A DNA stretch of 64,000 nt, taken from Brevundimonas subvibrioides. Its GTDB lineage: Bacteria > Pseudomonadota > Alphaproteobacteria > Caulobacterales > Caulobacteraceae. This document shows positions 34,659 to 44,324 of the stretch, in pieces. The position numbers and the translations under genes were made by a program. Positions within the stretch are counted from its first letter, which is position 1, and each line of letters starts with the position of its first letter. Where the stretch lies: the NCBI RefSeq assembly GCF_027271155.1, contig NZ_CP114542.1, positions 1,302,001-1,366,000 on the forward strand, read 5' to 3'. A model generated the notes under the pieces. It was given only the letters and a program-made list of their open reading frames with translations. It was not told the origin of the DNA and ran no database searches.

Positions 34659-35597
34659 ATGGAACGAGACGCTCATTACGCCGCCGTCGGCATCGCCACA
34701 GTCGCCCTTCTGGCGGCGCTGGCCGTGTTCGCCATCTGGCTGGCCCGGCTTCAGTTCAACGACAGCTATGATCTGTACGACATCGTCTTCACCGGACCGG
34801 TGAACGGCGTGTCGGAGGGCGGCGAGGTGCATTTCAACGGTATCCGCGTGGGCGAGGTCACCGATCTGAACCTGGACCCGAACCGGGGCGATCAGGTCAT
34901 CGCCCGCGTGCGCCTCGACGCCACGACGCCGGTGCGGGTCACCAGCCGCGCCCAGCTGGAGCCACAGGGCATCACGGGTCTGAACTTCATCCAGATCACG
35001 GCGGGAACCGAGGGCAGCCCTTTGCTGAAGACCCAGTACGCCAAGGACGTCGTGCCCGTGATCCAGAGCCAGGCCTCGCCCTTCGCCGAATTGTTGAGCG
35101 GATCGGGCACTGTGCTTGCCCAGGCGGTGGATGCCCTGAACCGCGTGAACCGCGTGCTGTCCGACGACAACATTCGCAGCTTCTCGACCAGTCTGAGAAA
35201 TGTGGAATCGCTGTCCAACGAGCTTGAAGCGCGCAAGGGGATGTTCAGGGAGCTGGAGGAGGCGCTGGCCAAGGCCAATGCTGCCGTCGGCGAATACCAG
35301 GCCCTGGGGGCCGATGCGCGGCGTCTGGTCAATGGCGACGGGGCGGAAGCCATCGCCAGCATCAATGCCGCCGCCGGCGATGCGCGCACCGCCATCGCCA
35401 GTATCAACCGCACGGCCACCGGATTGGAAGGCCCTGTCGGCGAGCTGAGCACCAGCGGCATTCCGCAACTCCTGGAGGCGATTGAGGGGCTGCAGGAAGC
35501 GACGGATTCGCTTCAGGGACTGGTCGACGAGGTGCGGGCCAGCCCGCGAGATTTCATCGGACGGCCGCCGTCCCGGGAACTGGAGGTCCAGCCTTGA
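34659..35597 (+). CDS. mlaD: MlaD-type MCE-domain protein
   Basis: The 312-residue protein has one N-terminal membrane anchor (ATVALLAALAVFAIWLARLQF) followed by an MCE domain (YDIVFTGPVNGVSEGGEVHFNGIRVGEVTDL). A long C-terminal helical region follows (about 130-290) with many Ala, Glu, Ser and Leu residues. It should form the periplasmic hexameric ring that binds lipid beside MlaEF. The C-terminus is longer than in E. coli MlaD (183 residues). The stop overlaps the start of the lipoprotein gene by four bases. Confidence 0.9.
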   Translation: MERDAHYAAVGIATVALLAALAVFAIWLARLQFNDSYDLYDIVFTGPVNGVSEGGEVHFNGIRVGEVTDLNLDPNRGDQVIARVRLDATTPVRVTSRAQLEPQGITGLNFIQITAGTEGSPLLKTQYAKDVVPVIQSQASPFAELLSGSGTVLAQAVDALNRVNRVLSDDNIRSFSTSLRNVESLSNELEARKGMFRELEEALAKANAAVGEYQALGADARRLVNGDGAEAIASINAAAGDARTAIASINRTATGLEGPVGELSTSGIPQLLEAIEGLQEATDSLQGLVDEVRASPRDFIGRPPSRELEVQP

Positions 35598-36199
35598 TCC
35601 GTTCGCTTCTTGCCGCCGCAGGCCTTGCCGTCGCCCTGTCGGGCTGTGCCCTGCTGTCCTCGCCCGATCCGGTGCAGCTCTATCGGTTCGGCAGCCCGGA
35701 AGCGGTCGCGACCCGGGCGGTCGCCGATCCGGTGCAGGTCAAGCTGCGGGCGGTGGAGTTCCCCCAGGAGTCCCAGGGCGACCGGCTGCTGGGCGTGACC
35801 GGCACCCAGGCAGCCTACATCAAGGGTGCACGCTGGGTGTCGCCGGCCGCGCAGCTCTATGCCGACAGCCTGGAAAGCGCATTCGCCGGACAGGCCCGGT
35901 CCGTGCGCCTGATCGGCCGCCGCGAGCTGACGCCGGCCACGCGGGTGCTGGACATCGACGTGCGCAGTTTCGAGACGCGGTATGACGAGGTGGGCGGTGT
36001 GCCGACGGTCGTTCTGAGCGCCCACGCGCGCCTGCTGCGATTCCCGGATCGCACGGTCGAGGCAGAGCAGAGCTTCGAGGTCCGCCAGACAGCAACCGGG
36101 AACCGGATCGCGACGATCGTGGACGCCTATGACGTCGCCACGCGGGACCTGAACGCCCGGATCGTCGCCTGGACCGACGCGAACGCCACCGGCGGCTAG
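35594..36199 (+). CDS. ABC-type transport auxiliary lipoprotein (PqiC/DUF330-like)
   Basis: The 201-residue lipoprotein has a clear lipobox, ALSGCALL with Cys18, so it is anchored to a membrane after cleavage. The mature part (about 160 residues) fits the family that is encoded with Mla/MCE operons in alphaproteobacteria and probably binds the lipid system at the outer membrane. The ATGA overlap with mlaD supports one operon. It is not homologous to MlaC by any visible feature. The function is inferred from position. Confidence 0.85.
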   Translation: MIRSLLAAAGLAVALSGCALLSSPDPVQLYRFGSPEAVATRAVADPVQVKLRAVEFPQESQGDRLLGVTGTQAAYIKGARWVSPAAQLYADSLESAFAGQARSVRLIGRRELTPATRVLDIDVRSFETRYDEVGGVPTVVLSAHARLLRFPDRTVEAEQSFEVRQTATGNRIATIVDAYDVATRDLNARIVAWTDANATGG

Positions 36200-36254
36200 A
36201 GTCCGATCGTTTGAGGTGGACCCCGGCCGCGCGTCCACCGCGGCCGATTCGGGT

Positions 36255-38033
36255 CTAGGCTGGCGTCAGGGGAATGGTGGGCCCTTCCGCATCGTGCGCC
36301 GGAGGGACCAGCGCTGCCGGCGGGCGCTTGCGGACCGTTGCGATCGGGCCGTCGAGATCCGCAAGGGCGGCCACGGCCGCGGCATGGCCGGACGCGACCA
36401 CGGGATCGTAGATCTTCCAGTCGCGAATGTCGGATCCCTCCGGCTCAGGCAGGATCAGGAGATCGGATTCTGCGCGCGACGTGGCCATTTCGGCATCGGT
36501 GGTGATGGTCGCTGACCGCATCAGGATGGAGACGATCGGCGGGCCCTTCTTCCATGCGCCCGAGGCGATCCAGCGCCACCAGGACGGCGGATTTTCCAGA
36601 GCACCCGGATCGACGCCACGCATCTGCGACATGTCCACGCCGATGATCGGACCGGCGTTGAACTGGCGCATCACATCGGTGGGGAAGTTCTTGATCACGG
36701 CGCCGTCCACCAGCACCTGACCGTCCATCACGACGGGCGGCATGACGCCGGGGATGGAGATGGATGCCCGCATCGCGCGGCGCAGAAGGCCGCGACGGTG
36801 CACCTCGATCCGCCCCGAGGTCAGGTTGGATGAGACTGCAAAGAAGGGCAGGGGCATGTCGGCGATGTCGATGTCGCCATAGGCCTCTTCCAGCAGCCGC
36901 GCGACCTTGCCCGCCCGGGTCATGGCGATCATCGGAAACGCCAGGTCGGACAGGGGATCGGACCGGACGAAGGCGCGGCGGATGCGGGCGTCCAGCTCGT
37001 CGTCCGACCAGTTCAGGGCCGGTCCCGCGGCGATCACCGCCCCCATGGACGACCCGCCGAGGAAATCGAAGGTCACGCCCGCTTCTCGCAGGGCACGGAC
37101 GGCACCGATGTGAGCATAGGCGCGCGCCCCACCCCCGGACAGGACCAGGCCGGTCGCGGTGCCGGTGACGATGCGGGCGAGCCGTGCGGCGTCGCCGGGG
37201 TCCGCTTCCATGGCATGGAACCAGCGGCCGGGGTTGATGGCGTTCAGCCACACCGATGTGTTGGCGGGACGGGACATGCGGGGGTCGCGCAGCAGGATCA
37301 GGTCAGTGAACTGCTGAAGGCCGTGCGCCGTGCGGCTGGGAACGGACCTGGGTGGCGCGGTCAGGGCATCGCCGACGACGAACAGCCGGTCGACCTGGCG
37401 GGCGCACAGATTGGCCCAGGACGGCTCGTCGAGCTCGGCGACGTAAAGGACGAAGTCGTGCGTGTCCTCCATGCGCGAGAACCATTCCGACGCCGAGGAC
37501 AGGGCCGAATGGTCGATGACCTGACAGGTGAAGCCCAGGGCCTCGACCGCCGCCGCCACGCGCTCGACGAAGGCGCGGATGGGCCGGTTGCGGACCGAGA
37601 TGAAGCCGAAGACGCTGGGCTCGGTGACCCCGGGTGCGCGTTCGCGGGCGCGGTGCAGCATCAGGCGTGACAGCTCGAGCATGACCTCGGGCCGGGTGCG
37701 CACGGCCTCGAAGAAGGTCTCGGCCGGCAGGGCGAGGATTTCGGAATCGCGCAGGGCCACGACGCTGGATGTGTGGGGTGTTCCGGCGATCAGGGCCATC
37801 TCGCCCACCGGTTCGCCCGGCTTGATGACACCCAGGAACCGGGGGGCCTGATCCTCTTCCTGCCGGAACACGCCGAGGCGACCGGACCGGACGAGGTAGA
37901 GGCTGTCGGGAGCCTCGCCCGCCGAGAACAGCAGTTCGCCCCCGGTCAGGGCGAACCAGCTGGCCTTTGTGTTCTGGTCCTCGAAGACGCGCGCGAGGGC
38001 GGCTTCAAGACTGTCGGGCCGCGGGTGTCGCAT
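36255..38033 (-). CDS. Patatin-like phospholipase with cyclic-nucleotide-binding-type domain (NTE/RssA-type)
   Basis: The 592-residue protein begins with a cNMP-binding-type domain (about 1-130, PGEPVGEMALIAGTPHTSSVVALRDSEILALP). The patatin domain follows, with SGGGARAY (about 300-307), the nucleophile motif GGSSMG (about 325) and the catalytic DGA in VDGAVIKNFP (about 441). Eukaryotic NTE and bacterial homologues share this build. It likely hydrolyses phospholipids, perhaps in response to a nucleotide or not. It is a single gene convergent with the Mla operon, 55 bases away. Confidence 0.9.
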   Translation of the reverse strand: MRHPRPDSLEAALARVFEDQNTKASWFALTGGELLFSAGEAPDSLYLVRSGRLGVFRQEEDQAPRFLGVIKPGEPVGEMALIAGTPHTSSVVALRDSEILALPAETFFEAVRTRPEVMLELSRLMLHRARERAPGVTEPSVFGFISVRNRPIRAFVERVAAAVEALGFTCQVIDHSALSSASEWFSRMEDTHDFVLYVAELDEPSWANLCARQVDRLFVVGDALTAPPRSVPSRTAHGLQQFTDLILLRDPRMSRPANTSVWLNAINPGRWFHAMEADPGDAARLARIVTGTATGLVLSGGGARAYAHIGAVRALREAGVTFDFLGGSSMGAVIAAGPALNWSDDELDARIRRAFVRSDPLSDLAFPMIAMTRAGKVARLLEEAYGDIDIADMPLPFFAVSSNLTSGRIEVHRRGLLRRAMRASISIPGVMPPVVMDGQVLVDGAVIKNFPTDVMRQFNAGPIIGVDMSQMRGVDPGALENPPSWWRWIASGAWKKGPPIVSILMRSATITTDAEMATSRAESDLLILPEPEGSDIRDWKIYDPVVASGHAAAVAALADLDGPIATVRKRPPAALVPPAHDAEGPTIPLTPA

Positions 38034-38064
38034 GGGGGTGTGTCGTCCGGTCCGTAGCGGGGGG

Positions 38065-39570
38065 TTACGCCCCCGGGCGCACCACCATGCAGGTGACGTT
38101 GCGGGCGGCCAGGGCTTCGCACGCGCTTTCGGCCGACGCCTGAGTCATGCCGACGAAGCGCGAGCGGTGCCAGCCGGCGGCGTCGACGACGGTGCGCTCG
38201 GCCGTGGCGAACTGGGTGCGGAAGCGGCGGTTGACCTCTGTCAGCCAGTTGCGGGCCACGGTGGCGTCGCGGAAGGCTCCGACCTGAACGGCCCACCGGC
38301 CGGCGGCCGTCGTGGGTGCGGTCGGGCGCGGCGGATTGGCGACGGCGGTGCCGGGCCGGGCCGGGGCCCCCGTCGCGGCGGGCGTGACGCCGCTGTTCAG
38401 GCTGGCCGTCAGGTTGCCGCGGGGCGGTGAGGTCTGGGCCCGCTGGACCGGGGCAGGCTGGGTCGGCACGGTCGGCCGGGGTTCGGGCGTCCGTGTCAGG
38501 GCGGTCTGGTAGGGCACGACACCGGGGCCATTGCCCGGGGGCGTCGTCGGGGTCGAAGACGTACTGCCCTGTTCCGTCGGGGCCGGCTGGCCGTTCAGGG
38601 CGGCATAGGTGACGGGAGCGCCACTGTCGGGCTGGCCGATGCCGAAGCCGCGCTGCTCGAAGAAGGTTTGGGCCACCTGGATCCGCTCGCCGGCGGCACG
38701 ACGGGTCTCGACCTCGAAGCCGGTGTCCATCAGGGCGGCGACATGGGCATTGCGGGTGATGCTGGAGCGGCCGCCCAGCACGATCGTGATGACCCGCTTG
38801 CCGCCACGCACGGCCGAGGCCGCCAGGTTGTAGCCGGACGCATTGGTGAAGCCGGTCTTGATGCCGTCATAGCCGTTGCCGCTGAGCAGCAGGCCGTTGG
38901 TGTTGCGATATTCGCGGCCCTGATAGGTCCAGTCGTGGATGCCGAAATAGCTGTAGTACTGGGGATAGTCGCGCATGATGGCGCGGGCCAGGATGGCCAG
39001 GTCGCGCGCCGAGGTCAGCTGGCGGCTGTCGGGCAGGCCGTTCGGATTGACGTAGCGGGTCTGGCCCATGCCAAGCTCTTCGGCCTTCAGCGTGGCCATG
39101 GCGGCGAAGCGGGCCTGGGAGCCGCCGACGTGCTCGGCCAGCACCATGGCCATGTCATTGGCCGACCGGACGGTCGTGGCACGCATGGCGTCGTCCAGAC
39201 GGATCGTCTGGCCTGCGGCCAGCCCCAGTTTCGACGGGGGCTGCGAGGCGGCGAGGGGAGAGACGGTGATGACGTCGTCCAGATGGACGGTGCCTTTCTC
39301 CAGGGCCTCGAACACCAGATACAGGGTCATCATCTTGGTGACGGACGCCGGATAGCGGGGGCTGTCGGCGTGACGGGCAAACAGGACCTCGCCCGTGCCG
39401 GCATCTACGACGATGGCGGCATACCGGCTGTTCTCGCCCGATTGTGCCTCGACCCGCGTGGTCGTCAGCGGACCCGACAGGCCGACCAGCACCAGCAGGG
39501 TCAGGCCAAGGGCCAGAAGGCGGCGCGGGAAGCCCGAACGGTCACGCATCATCGCCAATCGAAGCCTCAT
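38065..39570 (-). CDS. D-alanyl-D-alanine carboxypeptidase with SPOR domain
   Basis: The 501-residue penicillin-binding protein (PBP5 type) has a signal/anchor segment (about 15-43) and the three catalytic motifs SVTK (Ser76), SAN (136-138) and KTG (238-240). A Pro/Thr-rich linker follows. It ends with a SPOR domain (about 425-501, WAVQVGAFRDATVARNWLTEV) that binds denuded septal glycan, so it probably acts at the division site. Several ATG codons cluster at the start; the first is used here. It trims the fifth residue of peptidoglycan stems. Confidence 0.93.
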   Translation of the reverse strand: MRLRLAMMRDRSGFPRRLLALGLTLLVLVGLSGPLTTTRVEAQSGENSRYAAIVVDAGTGEVLFARHADSPRYPASVTKMMTLYLVFEALEKGTVHLDDVITVSPLAASQPPSKLGLAAGQTIRLDDAMRATTVRSANDMAMVLAEHVGGSQARFAAMATLKAEELGMGQTRYVNPNGLPDSRQLTSARDLAILARAIMRDYPQYYSYFGIHDWTYQGREYRNTNGLLLSGNGYDGIKTGFTNASGYNLAASAVRGGKRVITIVLGGRSSITRNAHVAALMDTGFEVETRRAAGERIQVAQTFFEQRGFGIGQPDSGAPVTYAALNGQPAPTEQGSTSSTPTTPPGNGPGVVPYQTALTRTPEPRPTVPTQPAPVQRAQTSPPRGNLTASLNSGVTPAATGAPARPGTAVANPPRPTAPTTAAGRWAVQVGAFRDATVARNWLTEVNRRFRTQFATAERTVVDAAGWHRSRFVGMTQASAESACEALAARNVTCMVVRPGA

Positions 39571-39714
39571 CCTTTGTGGCGCGGCGGCGGCCCCCCGGCG
39601 CGTCGCAAGTGGCCTTTAGCATGGGAGCCGCAGGTTTCAGGGTGGTTAAGCAGAGATCAACGCAGATTTGAACGGGCGAATCCTGACAGGCGAGCGCGGA
39701 TTTTCGCAAATATG

Positions 39715-39762
39715 TTGCATTGCACAATACGTCTTGACCCGTCTTCGCACTTGCACCATATG
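39715..39762 (+). promoter_or_regulatory. Phasin promoter with TGC-rich upstream motif
   Basis: A TTGACC box at 39734-39739 and CATATG at 39757-39762 are 17 bases apart, a fair -35/-10 pair for the phasin gene. Just before them, TTGCATTGCACAA (39715-39727) resembles the TGC-rich sites bound by PhaR, the phasin repressor in alphaproteobacteria. The latter identity is inferred. Confidence 0.4.
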
Positions 39763-39842
39763 GGCGTCATCGAACCAGAATCGCCTGGGTCGAGCAACAT
39801 TCCGCGGGTCAGACCGCGACCATCAGGTTCAGGAGACTTCAC

Positions 39843-40334
39843 ATGGCTGACAGCGCCGAAACCATCAAGAAGACCGTCGAAACCGCCACCACGACCGCCA
39901 AGGCCCAGGGCGAGCAGTTCAAGGCCCAGGCCGAGAAGATCCAGGCCACGGGCACGCAAGCTCTGCGCGAGACGCTTGACAAGACCTCGGCCTCGATGGC
40001 CGAACTGTCGGCCCACTCGAAGCAGAACCTGGAAGCCCTGACCGCCTCGGCCACGGCCGCCCAGAAGGGCGTCGAGGCCCTGTCGGCCCAGGCCCTGTCC
40101 TACAGCAAGTCCAGCTGGGAAAACGGCGTCGCCGCCGCCCAGACGATCGCCAAGGCCCGTTCGGTCCAGGAGCTGATCGAGCTGCAGACCAACTATGCCA
40201 AGTCGGCCATGGAAACCTATCTCTCGGAAGTCACCAAGATGACCGAGACCCTGACCGGATCGGTCAAGGAAAGCTTCAAGCCGATCAACGAGCGCGTCAC
40301 CGCGACCGTCGAGACCTTCCAGGCCGCCCGATAA
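39843..40334 (+). CDS. Phasin family protein
   Basis: The 163-residue amphipathic helical protein starts ADSAETIKKTVETATTTAKAQGEQFKAQ and has a SSWENGVAAAQTIAKARSVQELIELQTNYAKSAMETYLSEVTKMTETL segment, matching the phasin-family TIGR01841 type. Phasins coat polyhydroxyalkanoate granules. GGAG lies eight bases ahead of ATG 39843. A strong terminator follows at 40413, so it is monocistronic. Its codon use is strongly biased (GCC, ACC, AAG), a sign of high expression. Confidence 0.93.
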   Translation: MADSAETIKKTVETATTTAKAQGEQFKAQAEKIQATGTQALRETLDKTSASMAELSAHSKQNLEALTASATAAQKGVEALSAQALSYSKSSWENGVAAAQTIAKARSVQELIELQTNYAKSAMETYLSEVTKMTETLTGSVKESFKPINERVTATVETFQAAR

Positions 40335-40412
40335 GGGCATTCCTGGAGGCCGCGGGCAAAAGGCTCCGCCTTTTCGCTGCGACGCGGCCCAGGCCGGAAT
40401 TAGCGTAACGAG

Positions 40413-40443
40413 AGGGCCCCGGCGGAAACGCCGGGGCCCTTTT
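40413..40443 (+). terminator. Strong rho-independent terminator after phasin
   Basis: Twelve-base perfect arms (40413-40424 and 40429-40440) around a GAAA tetraloop, followed by TTTT. This is a textbook terminator for the phasin mRNA. Confidence 0.93.
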
Positions 40444-40535
40444 CGCATGCGTCACATCAACCTGTGACTGGACGTCCCTTCAAATCAGGCCATCATTACC
40501 TATCTGAACTCTCGAACTCCCCAACCGGAACGTAG

Positions 40536-40868
40536 ATGCCGACAAGAAGGCCAGGTGAAGAAAGCGGAGGTGGCCAGGGTGCCGCCACGATCACCGAGAC
40601 AAAGCCCAAGCTTCAGAAGCCCTCGCTGTACCGGGTGCTGATCCTGAACGACGACTACACGCCGATGGAATTCGTCGTCTATGTGCTGGAGCGGTTCTTC
40701 CAGAAGAGCCGCGAGGACGCGACCCGCATCATGCTGCATGTGCATCAGCATGGCGTCGGGGTCTGCGGCGTCTTCACCTATGAGGTGGCCGAAACCAAGG
40801 TCGCCCAGGTGGTCGAGACGGCGCGCCGTCACCAGCACCCGCTACAGTGCACTATGGAAAAAGACTGA
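40536..40868 (+). CDS. clpS: ClpS adaptor for ClpA (N-end rule)
   Basis: The 110-residue adaptor has the conserved [25 protein letters not shown] and the [19 protein letters not shown] segments that bind N-end-rule substrates. It directs proteins with destabilising N-terminal residues to ClpAP. The N-terminal 30 residues are a disordered tail (Gly/Glu-rich), a normal feature. It is 12 bases upstream of clpA on the same strand, in one operon. Confidence 0.95.
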   Translation: MPTRRPGEESGGGQGAATITETKPKLQKPSLYRVLILNDDYTPMEFVVYVLERFFQKSREDATRIMLHVHQHGVGVCGVFTYEVAETKVAQVVETARRHQHPLQCTMEKD

Positions 40869-40880
40869 GAGGATCTCCCC

Positions 40881-43196
40881 ATGCCCTCGTTTTCGCGTCC
40901 TCTCGAAGAGACCCTGCATCGCGCGGTCTCCTATGCCAACGAACGCCGCCACGAATATGCGACGCTCGAACACCTGCTGCTGGCCCTGGTCGATGACGCC
41001 GACGCCGGTGCCGTGATGAAGGCCTGCAACGTCGATCTGTCCGCGCTGAAGACGGCGCTGACCCTCTATGTCGACACGGACCTGGCGGCGCTCGCCACCA
41101 GTGATGGCGAGGACGCCAAGCCGACCGCCGGTTTCCAGCGCGTGATCCAGCGCGCGGTGATCCACGTCCAGTCCTCAGGCCGCGAGGAGGTGTCCGGGGC
41201 CAATGTGCTGGTCGCCATCTTCAGCGAGCGCGAAAGCCACGCCGCCTATTTCCTGCAGGAGCAGGACATGACCCGCTATGACGCGGTCAATTTCATCGCC
41301 CACGGCATTCCCAAGAAGGCCGGTGTCGGCGAACCGCGTCCGCCCAAGGTGGCTGGCGGCCAGTCGCCCGAGGAGGCCGAGGATGCCGCGGCCGTCAAAC
41401 AGGGCGGGGAAGCGCTGGAAGCCTATTGCGTCGACCTCAACGAGAAGTCGCGCAACGGCAAGATCGACCCCCTGATCGGCCGCCAGGCCGAGGTGGATCG
41501 CTCGATCCAGATTCTGTGCCGCCGGACCAAGAACAACCCGCTGCTGGTCGGCGAGCCCGGCGTCGGCAAGACCGCCATCGCCGAAGGCCTGGCCCGGAAG
41601 ATCGTCAATCACGAGGTCCCGGCCGTGCTGGAAGGCGCGACCATCTACAGCCTCGACATGGGGGCGCTGCTGGCCGGGACCCGCTATCGCGGTGACTTCG
41701 AGGAGCGGCTGAAGCAGGTCGTCAAGGAGCTGGAGAACCACGAGAACGCCATCCTGTTCATCGACGAGATCCACACGGTGATCGGCGCGGGCGCGACATC
41801 GGGCGGGGCGATGGATGCGTCCAACCTGCTGAAGCCCGCCCTGGCGTCCGGCACCCTGCGCTGCATGGGCTCGACGACCTACAAGGAGTACCGTCAGCAT
41901 TTCGAGAAGGACCGTGCCCTGGTCCGGCGCTTCCAGAAGATCGACGTCAACGAGCCGACGGTCGAGGACACGGTGAAGATCCTCAAAGGCCTGAAGACGG
42001 CCTACGAGGGCCACCACAAGCTGCGCTACACCGACGCGGCGATCCGTTCGGCCGTCGAGCTGTCGGCGCGGTACATGACCGACCGCAAACTGCCGGACAA
42101 GGCGATCGACGTGATCGACGAGGCGGGGGCGTCGCAGATGCTGCTGCCCGAATCGAAGCGCAAGAAGGTCATTGGCCAGAAGGAGGTCGAGGCCGTCATC
42201 GCCAAGATGGCGCGCATTCCGCCGAAGTCGGTGTCCAAGTCCGACACCGAGGGGCTGCGCGAACTTCAGACCGACCTGAACCGGGCCGTCTTCGGTCAGG
42301 ACGCGGCGATCGAACAGGTGGCCTCGGCCATGAAGCTGGCGCGGGCAGGCCTGCGCGATCCGCAGAAGCCGATCGGGTCCTTCCTGTTCGCGGGCCCGAC
42401 CGGCGTGGGCAAGACCGAGGTGGCCAAGCAGCTTGCGGCAACCCTGGGCATCGAGATGTTGCGCTTCGACATGAGCGAATACATGGAGCGGCACACGGTC
42501 AGCCGCCTGATCGGGGCCCCTCCGGGCTATGTCGGGCACGACCAGGGCGGACTCCTGACCGACGCCGTCGACCAGCATCCGCACGCCGTGGTCCTGCTGG
42601 ACGAGATCGAAAAGGCCCACCCGGACGTCTACAACATCCTGCTCCAGGTCATGGACAACGGGATGCTGACCGACGCCATCGGCAAGAAGGTCGACTTCCG
42701 CAACGTCGTGCTGATCATGACCACGAATGCGGGCGCGGCCGACAACGCCCGTGCCTCCATCGGCTTCGGCCGTGGCAAGGTCGAGGGCGAGGACGAAAAG
42801 GCCATCCAGCGCCTGTTCGCGCCCGAGTTCCGGAACCGTCTGGATGCCGTGGTGTCGTTCAAGCCCCTGGCGGCCGAGACGATCCGCCAGGTGGTGACCA
42901 AGTTCGTGCTGCAGCTGGAAGCCCAGCTGGCGGACCGCAACATCACCATCGAACTGACCGACGACGCGGCCGACTGGCTGGCCAAGAACGGCTTCGACGA
43001 ACTGTATGGCGCGCGGCCCCTGGGCCGGGTCATCCAGGAAAACATCAAGAAGCCCCTGGCCGACGACATCCTGTTCGGACGTCTGACGCGCGGCGGCCAC
43101 GTCAAGGTCGCCCTGGTCGACGGCAAGATCGCTTTCGACATCACCCCCACCGCCGGCGCGCCGGTCAAGGAAACGGTGGACGGGGTGGCGGTGTAG
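40881..43196 (+). CDS. clpA: ATP-dependent Clp protease ATP-binding subunit
   Basis: The 771-residue AAA+ unfoldase has the Clp_N repeats at 1-145, AAA-1 with Walker A GEPGVGKT (about 224-231), and AAA-2 with Walker A GPTGVGKT (about 505-512) and Walker [15 protein letters not shown]. It unfolds substrates and passes them to ClpP, whose gene is not in the window. GAGGATC sits ahead of the ATG. A terminator follows at 43231, just before the IS630-type element. Confidence 0.97.
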   Translation: MPSFSRPLEETLHRAVSYANERRHEYATLEHLLLALVDDADAGAVMKACNVDLSALKTALTLYVDTDLAALATSDGEDAKPTAGFQRVIQRAVIHVQSSGREEVSGANVLVAIFSERESHAAYFLQEQDMTRYDAVNFIAHGIPKKAGVGEPRPPKVAGGQSPEEAEDAAAVKQGGEALEAYCVDLNEKSRNGKIDPLIGRQAEVDRSIQILCRRTKNNPLLVGEPGVGKTAIAEGLARKIVNHEVPAVLEGATIYSLDMGALLAGTRYRGDFEERLKQVVKELENHENAILFIDEIHTVIGAGATSGGAMDASNLLKPALASGTLRCMGSTTYKEYRQHFEKDRALVRRFQKIDVNEPTVEDTVKILKGLKTAYEGHHKLRYTDAAIRSAVELSARYMTDRKLPDKAIDVIDEAGASQMLLPESKRKKVIGQKEVEAVIAKMARIPPKSVSKSDTEGLRELQTDLNRAVFGQDAAIEQVASAMKLARAGLRDPQKPIGSFLFAGPTGVGKTEVAKQLAATLGIEMLRFDMSEYMERHTVSRLIGAPPGYVGHDQGGLLTDAVDQHPHAVVLLDEIEKAHPDVYNILLQVMDNGMLTDAIGKKVDFRNVVLIMTTNAGAADNARASIGFGRGKVEGEDEKAIQRLFAPEFRNRLDAVVSFKPLAAETIRQVVTKFVLQLEAQLADRNITIELTDDAADWLAKNGFDELYGARPLGRVIQENIKKPLADDILFGRLTRGGHVKVALVDGKIAFDITPTAGAPVKETVDGVAV

Positions 43197-43217
43197 TCCT
43201 CCCCCGACGGGGGAGGA
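43197..43217. repeat. CTCCC/GGGAG intergenic hairpin after clpA
   Basis: Arms TCCTCCCCC and GGGGGAGGA around CGA, starting directly after the clpA stop codon. It is the same repeat style as at 2621, 4971, 5101 and 53803. Confidence 0.5.
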
Positions 43218-43230
43218 TCAAGACAGCAAA

Positions 43231-43259
43231 AAGGCCCGGGATCACTCCCGGGCCTTTCG
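43231..43259 (+). terminator. Rho-independent terminator after clpA
   Basis: Ten-base arms (AGGCCCGGGA at 43232-43241 and its complement at 43246-43255) followed by TTT and CGTT. It lies 36 bases after the clpA stop and just outside the left end of the IS element. Confidence 0.8.
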
Positions 43260-43294
43260 TTCGTCTGGATGCTGCTCCCTAGAGCGCGTTCGGT

Positions 43295-43901
43295 TTAGTT
43301 GGACGCATATCCGGCGTGCTTAAGGTAGTTGGCGCATTCTGATGGGCTGAAGCGGTCGAGGAGGCTGCCGATGCGTCGCCATGTGGCTTCGACTGTGCGC
43401 TCGTCGGCCTTTTTCAGAAGGGTCTTCAGCTTTGAAAAGACCTGTTCGATGGGATTGAGGTCGGGGCTGTAGGGCGGCAGGAAGATCAGGTGGGCCCCGG
43501 CTTTTCGGAGGGCCTGCCTGACGGCCTTGCCCTTGTGACTGCCGAGGTTGTCGAGCACGACGACGTCGCCGGGGCTGAGCGTGGGGATCAGGAACTGCTC
43601 GACCCAGGCTCGGAACGCATCGCCGTTGATCGGGCCGTCCAGCACCATAGGGGCCTCGATCCGATCGTGACGCAGGGCGGCGATGAAGGTCAGTGTGGTC
43701 CAGTGGCCATGCGGAACCCGGGCCACCAGTCGCTCGCCACGCCGGGCTCGGCCGTGGGTGCGGGTCATGTTGGTCTTGGCCCAGGTCTCGTCGATGAAGA
43801 CCAGGCGACGCGGGTCAATCCGGTGTTGATGACGCTTCCACCGCGCCCGCTTTCGGGCCACGTCCGGACGGTCCTGTTCGGCGGCGTGCAGGGTTTTTTT
43901 T
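43295..43901 (-). CDS. IS630 transposase, DDE catalytic part (orfB)
   Basis: This frame has the DDE triad of IS630/Tc1-type transposases: FIDETWAK, VVLDNLGSHKG and LNPIEQVFSKLK. ATG 43861 is the first in-frame methionine, but the homologous sequence continues upstream to about 43901 and into the other frame. A run of eight A (minus strand, 43894-43901) marks the junction. The product is probably made as a fusion with orfA by slippage. It ends NYLKHAGYASN. Confidence 0.85.
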
Positions 43902-44237
43902 GAAGCTGAGCCCCTCGCGCTTGAGGAAGGCCCAGACCGACCAGTCGCCCGCCCTCACGCCACGATCCGACAGTTCAACCACCAGCGCCCGGATCGTCAG
44001 GTCCGGCTTTTCGGCCAACCGGGCCAGAAGCCAGTCCCGCTCGCGGTCCAGCACCGAGCGGCGATAGCCGCCCATCTGGCGAGGCAAGGGACGACCCTCG
44101 GACCGTGCCCGCGCCATCCATTTCACCGCCGCAGAGGCGCTGACACCGAACCGACGCGCCGCAGATCGCCGGCTCTCGCCCGCCTCAACGGCAGCCACCA
44201 GCCGCTCTCTCAAATCCATCGAACAGGGACGAGGCAT
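43815..44237 (-). CDS. IS630 transposase, HTH part (orfA)
   Basis: The upstream frame codes for about 140 residues with an HTH pair: DLRERLVAAVEAGESRRSAARRFGVSASAAVKWMARA and a second, WLLARLAEKPDLTIRALVVELSDRG. It binds the IS ends. At SFKKNPARRR the frame loses its IS630 homology. A +1 step at the eight-A run would restore the family sequence (SFKKTLHAAEQ). The start is ATG 44237. Confidence 0.82.
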   Translation of the reverse strand: MPRPCSMDLRERLVAAVEAGESRRSAARRFGVSASAAVKWMARARSEGRPLPRQMGGYRRSVLDRERDWLLARLAEKPDLTIRALVVELSDRGVRAGDWSVWAFLKREGLSFKKNPARRRTGPSGRGPKAGAVEASSTPD

Positions 44238-44324
44238 CGGAGCTGGCCTCCCATCCAGCCCCAACCTTGAATCACGATCCGACCAAAAGGGGAATCCTTC
44301 GATTCCAACTAAGCCGACGACGCT

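Noticed and set aside
41175..43100. 641-codon minus-strand frame
   Set aside because: It is antisense to clpA; the composition (Leu, Arg, Gly, Gln) and lack of any domain mark it as a shadow.
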